Source: Hydrogenophaga sp. IBVHS1 (GTDB lineage Bacteria > Pseudomonadota > Gammaproteobacteria > Burkholderiales > Burkholderiaceae_C). From it: a stretch of 64,000 nt of DNA. The notes below the pieces were generated by a model. The model saw nothing but the letters and a program-made list of their open reading frames with translations, made no database searches and was not told the DNA's origin. A program made the translations under genes and the position numbers. Where the stretch lies: positions 567,055 to 631,054 of the forward strand of contig NZ_NFUU01000003.1 in NCBI RefSeq assembly GCF_002127265.1, in the 5' to 3' direction. This document shows positions 62,085 to 64,000 of the stretch, one piece after another; positions within the stretch are counted from its first letter, which is position 1; every line of letters starts with the position of its first letter.

Positions 62085-62645
62085 TTAATGGGCCACGCCA
62101 TCGCGGCGCAGCACTTTGGCCAATGTCATGCAGAGTATGCGCACGTCAAAAGCGAGACTTTGTTTCCGAATGTATTCAGCGTCGAGCGCCACTTTTTGTG
62201 GAATCGGAAGCTCATCGCGCCCGTTGACCTGTGCCCAACCGGTGAGACCCGGCACCAACTCGTGCACGCCCAGCTCGGTGCGCAGCGCCACCAGATCGTC
62301 CTGATTGAACAAGGCTGGACGTGGACCGACGAAGCTCATGTCACCCCGCAGGATGCTCCAGAGCTGAGGTAGTTCGTCCAGACTGCTTTTGCGCAGAAAG
62401 GGCCCGATGGGCGTGAGGTACTTGCCCGGCTCCTTCAGCAAGTGCGTGGCCACGGCTGGTGTTTCCAATCGCATGGTGCGGAACTTGGGCATGCGGAAGA
62501 TGCGGTTGTGGCGACCAACGCGATCGCTCCAGTACAGGGCCGGGCCCCGGGAGGAGAGCCGCACGGCCAGCGCGATGAGCAGGATGGGCGCGAGCAACGC
62601 CAGGCTTGCGAGAAGGGCAAGTGCCAGATCGAACAGCCGCTTCAT
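62085..62645 (-). CDS. Initiating sugar-1-phosphate transferase (PglC/WbaP C-terminal type)
   Basis: The 186-residue product is a minimal polyprenyl-phosphate sugar-1-phosphate transferase: N-terminal re-entrant membrane helix (LFDLALALLASLALLAPILL), then FRMPKFRTMR, SSLDELPQLWSILRGDMSFV, GPRP, and PGLTGWAQVNGRD. It loads the first sugar of a glycan onto undecaprenyl phosphate. Its start overlaps the epimerase stop (ATGA). Confidence 0.94.
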   Translation of the reverse strand: MKRLFDLALALLASLALLAPILLIALAVRLSSRGPALYWSDRVGRHNRIFRMPKFRTMRLETPAVATHLLKEPGKYLTPIGPFLRKSSLDELPQLWSILRGDMSFVGPRPALFNQDDLVALRTELGVHELVPGLTGWAQVNGRDELPIPQKVALDAEYIRKQSLAFDVRILCMTLAKVLRRDGVAH

Positions 62646-63589
62646 GTAGCCATCCCCTCAACCGCGCGCTTCAGGCCCACGTCAACAGAGATGGGCGGTG
62701 TCCATCCCAGCGTCTGGCGGGTGTGGGTGATGTCGACCTGAAGGTTGCCGAGAAGGCGTCGCGCAACATCGCTTTTGCCCAGCACCGTCGCTCCCATCAT
62801 CAGCCAGCCCGGCGGCACCGGGAGCAGCCGCGCGGGCTTTCCCATGGCAAGACCCATGCGGCGCAGCAAATGGGTGGTGGAAAGGTCCTCGTCGTCGCTC
62901 ACCAGAAAAGTCTGGTTCGCTGCGGCCGGATGCTCAACGCAGGCGATGAGCAGATCGACCAGATTGTCCAGTGCCACCAGACTGCGGCGGTTGTCCGTCA
63001 CGCTGCCCAGTGGCAGGGGCACGCCACGCCGTAGCACGCGCAGCAGGCTGGCAAAGTTTGCCTTGACGCCCGGGCCATACACAAGTGGAGGGCGAACCGT
63101 CACGATGTCCAGACCAGTCTGGGCGGCCAGGCGCTGCAGGCCCAGTTCGGCCTCCAGTTTGGAGGTGCCGTATGGATCCACAGGCGCTGGCGTGTCTTTT
63201 GCCATGAAGGGGTGGTTTGCCAGGGTGACTTCGCCGTTGACTTTGATCGAGCTGACGTACACGAAGCGACGCACCCCAGCTGCGGCGGCCTGCCGCGCCA
63301 GTTCCAGTGTGCCTTCCACGTTGATGCGGCGGAACTCGGTCAGTGGGTCTTCTGCGGTTTCCGACATGACATGAACACGCGCTGCGGTGTGGACCACGGC
63401 CTGGCAACCCGCCAGCGCCTGCGTCCAGTCGGTCTGGCTGCTCAACGGGGCAACGACGACAGTGTCCCAGCCCTCGGGTTGGGCACCGGGCTGACGCTGC
63501 GCGCCGCGCACGGACCGGCCCATCGCTGCCATCTGGCGGCAAACGGCGCGACCGACGAAACCGCTCGATCCTGTGACGAGAACGGTCAT
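62642..63589 (-). CDS. NAD-dependent epimerase/dehydratase (WbpV/GalE-like)
   Basis: The 315-residue short-chain dehydrogenase has the NAD motif VTGSSGFVGRAV (4-15) and catalytic Ser (YVSSIKVNGE) and YGTSK tyrosine-lysine pair. VRPPLVYGPGVKANF follows. It modifies a nucleotide sugar for the polysaccharide repeat. Gene order epimerase, initiating transferase, WbpM-like dehydratase parallels wbpV-wbpL-wbpM of Pseudomonas O-antigen loci. The start overlaps the upstream glycosyltransferase stop. Confidence 0.91.
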   Translation of the reverse strand: MTVLVTGSSGFVGRAVCRQMAAMGRSVRGAQRQPGAQPEGWDTVVVAPLSSQTDWTQALAGCQAVVHTAARVHVMSETAEDPLTEFRRINVEGTLELARQAAAAGVRRFVYVSSIKVNGEVTLANHPFMAKDTPAPVDPYGTSKLEAELGLQRLAAQTGLDIVTVRPPLVYGPGVKANFASLLRVLRRGVPLPLGSVTDNRRSLVALDNLVDLLIACVEHPAAANQTFLVSDDEDLSTTHLLRRMGLAMGKPARLLPVPPGWLMMGATVLGKSDVARRLLGNLQVDITHTRQTLGWTPPISVDVGLKRAVEGMAT

Positions 63590-64000
63590 TTAGGGGAACC
63601 CTTGTGTGAATGCAGGCGGACAGCTTCAGCCAGATATTGCTCCAACCTATCCATGAGCGTGTTCCTGTCGAATTCGTTCTCGGCGAACGTTCGGCCCCGC
63701 GCGCCCATGGCGGCCCGTTCTTCAGGCGGCATCGCTGCCATGCGCTGCACCGCTGCAGCGAGGCCTGCGCCATCGCCGGCGCCACAGGCAATGCCTGCAT
63801 TGGCCGTGCGGATGATATCGGCGCCTTCACCATCCAGCATGCCAAGAACTGGAATGCCCGACATGAGGTAGGACTGCACCTTGCCTGGAATGGTCAGGCT
63901 GAACACCGGGTCTTTCTTCAGTGAAACGAGGAGGGCGTCGGCGTGTGCATAGAAGGAGGGCATGCGCTCGACGGGGTGGCGTCCCAGCAGCAGCACCTGG
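63586..64000 (-). CDS. Glycosyltransferase family 4, C-terminal fragment
   Basis: Only the last part (about 137 codons) lies in the window; the gene continues past the right edge. LLLGRHPVERMPSFYAHADA, LTIPGKVQSYLMSGIPVLGM and GDGAGLAAAVQRMAAM are the nucleotide-sugar-binding C-terminal domain of a GT-B fold transferase, close to WbuB-type enzymes. It is the first visible gene of the polysaccharide cluster and overlaps the epimerase gene by 4 nt. Confidence 0.88.
   Translation of the reverse strand, partial: QVLLLGRHPVERMPSFYAHADALLVSLKKDPVFSLTIPGKVQSYLMSGIPVLGMLDGEGADIIRTANAGIACGAGDGAGLAAAVQRMAAMPPEERAAMGARGRTFAENEFDRNTLMDRLEQYLAEAVRLHSHKGSPK

Overview
The window is a dense, high-GC stretch of bacterial chromosome. 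Protein content and gene order point to a betaproteobacterium of the Burkholderiales, most likely a Comamonadaceae relative such as Hydrogenophaga. Supporting features are the glnK-amtB pair, lplT divergent from alr, mreBCD-mrdA back to back with gatCAB, pyrE divergent from an exonuclease III gene, a tripartite TRAP transporter under an IclR regulator, and a small GC-rich palindromic intergenic repeat. The taxonomic call is inference. I see no tRNA, rRNA, CRISPR array, transposase or phage gene.

Layout. 1-2450: start of a ComM-type ATPase gene, then an NtrC/sigma-54-type control region driving glnK-amtB and ending in a strong terminator. 2467-4170: a hipBA toxin-antitoxin pair with an AT-rich promoter. 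4255-8020: a small secreted protein, then glcE-glcF-lrgA-lrgB, which looks like a glycolate oxidation and transport operon. 8037-14469: a membrane LytTR regulator, an acyltransferase, glutathione peroxidase, a receiver-like protein, lplT and alr. 14483-17890: a three-gene envelope cluster on the minus strand (HAD-UbiA fusion, small EamA/SMR carrier, GT39 glycosyltransferase). 17958-24468: TerB-like protein, NhaR-like regulator, Pr6Pr, AI-2E family transporter, a LuxR-type regulator and small membrane proteins. 24473-28989: a LysR gene divergent from mmsA, a DUF2007 gene and a GMC dehydrogenase gene, resembling known 3-hydroxypropionate catabolic loci. 28990-32731: a second ammonium transporter with its own sigma-54 promoter and two NtrC-like sites, a TauE/SafE carrier and another LuxR-type regulator.

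32869-38100 is a tightly coupled four-gene operon of exported proteins. It is led by a large VIT/vWA/TPR/DUF2135 protein and followed by three proteins I cannot assign; it is the best candidate here for an undescribed system. 38114-46161 holds the cell-shape operon mreB-mreC-mreD-mrdA (rodA does not follow) and the divergent gatCAB amidotransferase operon, with a four-run guanine motif between them. 46165-53858: pyrE/xth, an IclR regulator facing an aroQ-like gene plus dctPQM, a DM13 protein and a GloC-type hydrolase. 53929-59829: M48 protease, AmpG-like permease, acyl-CoA synthetase and a two-component system. 59830-60135 has no protein gene but carries a palindrome, a possible small RNA and a terminator. 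60136-64000 is the end of a surface-polysaccharide cluster (WbpM-like dehydratase, initiating sugar transferase, epimerase and a truncated glycosyltransferase), all on the minus strand.

Themes: nitrogen control appears twice (two Amt loci with matching sigma-54/NtrC architecture), envelope and peptidoglycan functions are scattered throughout, and several small catabolic operons each face their own regulator.
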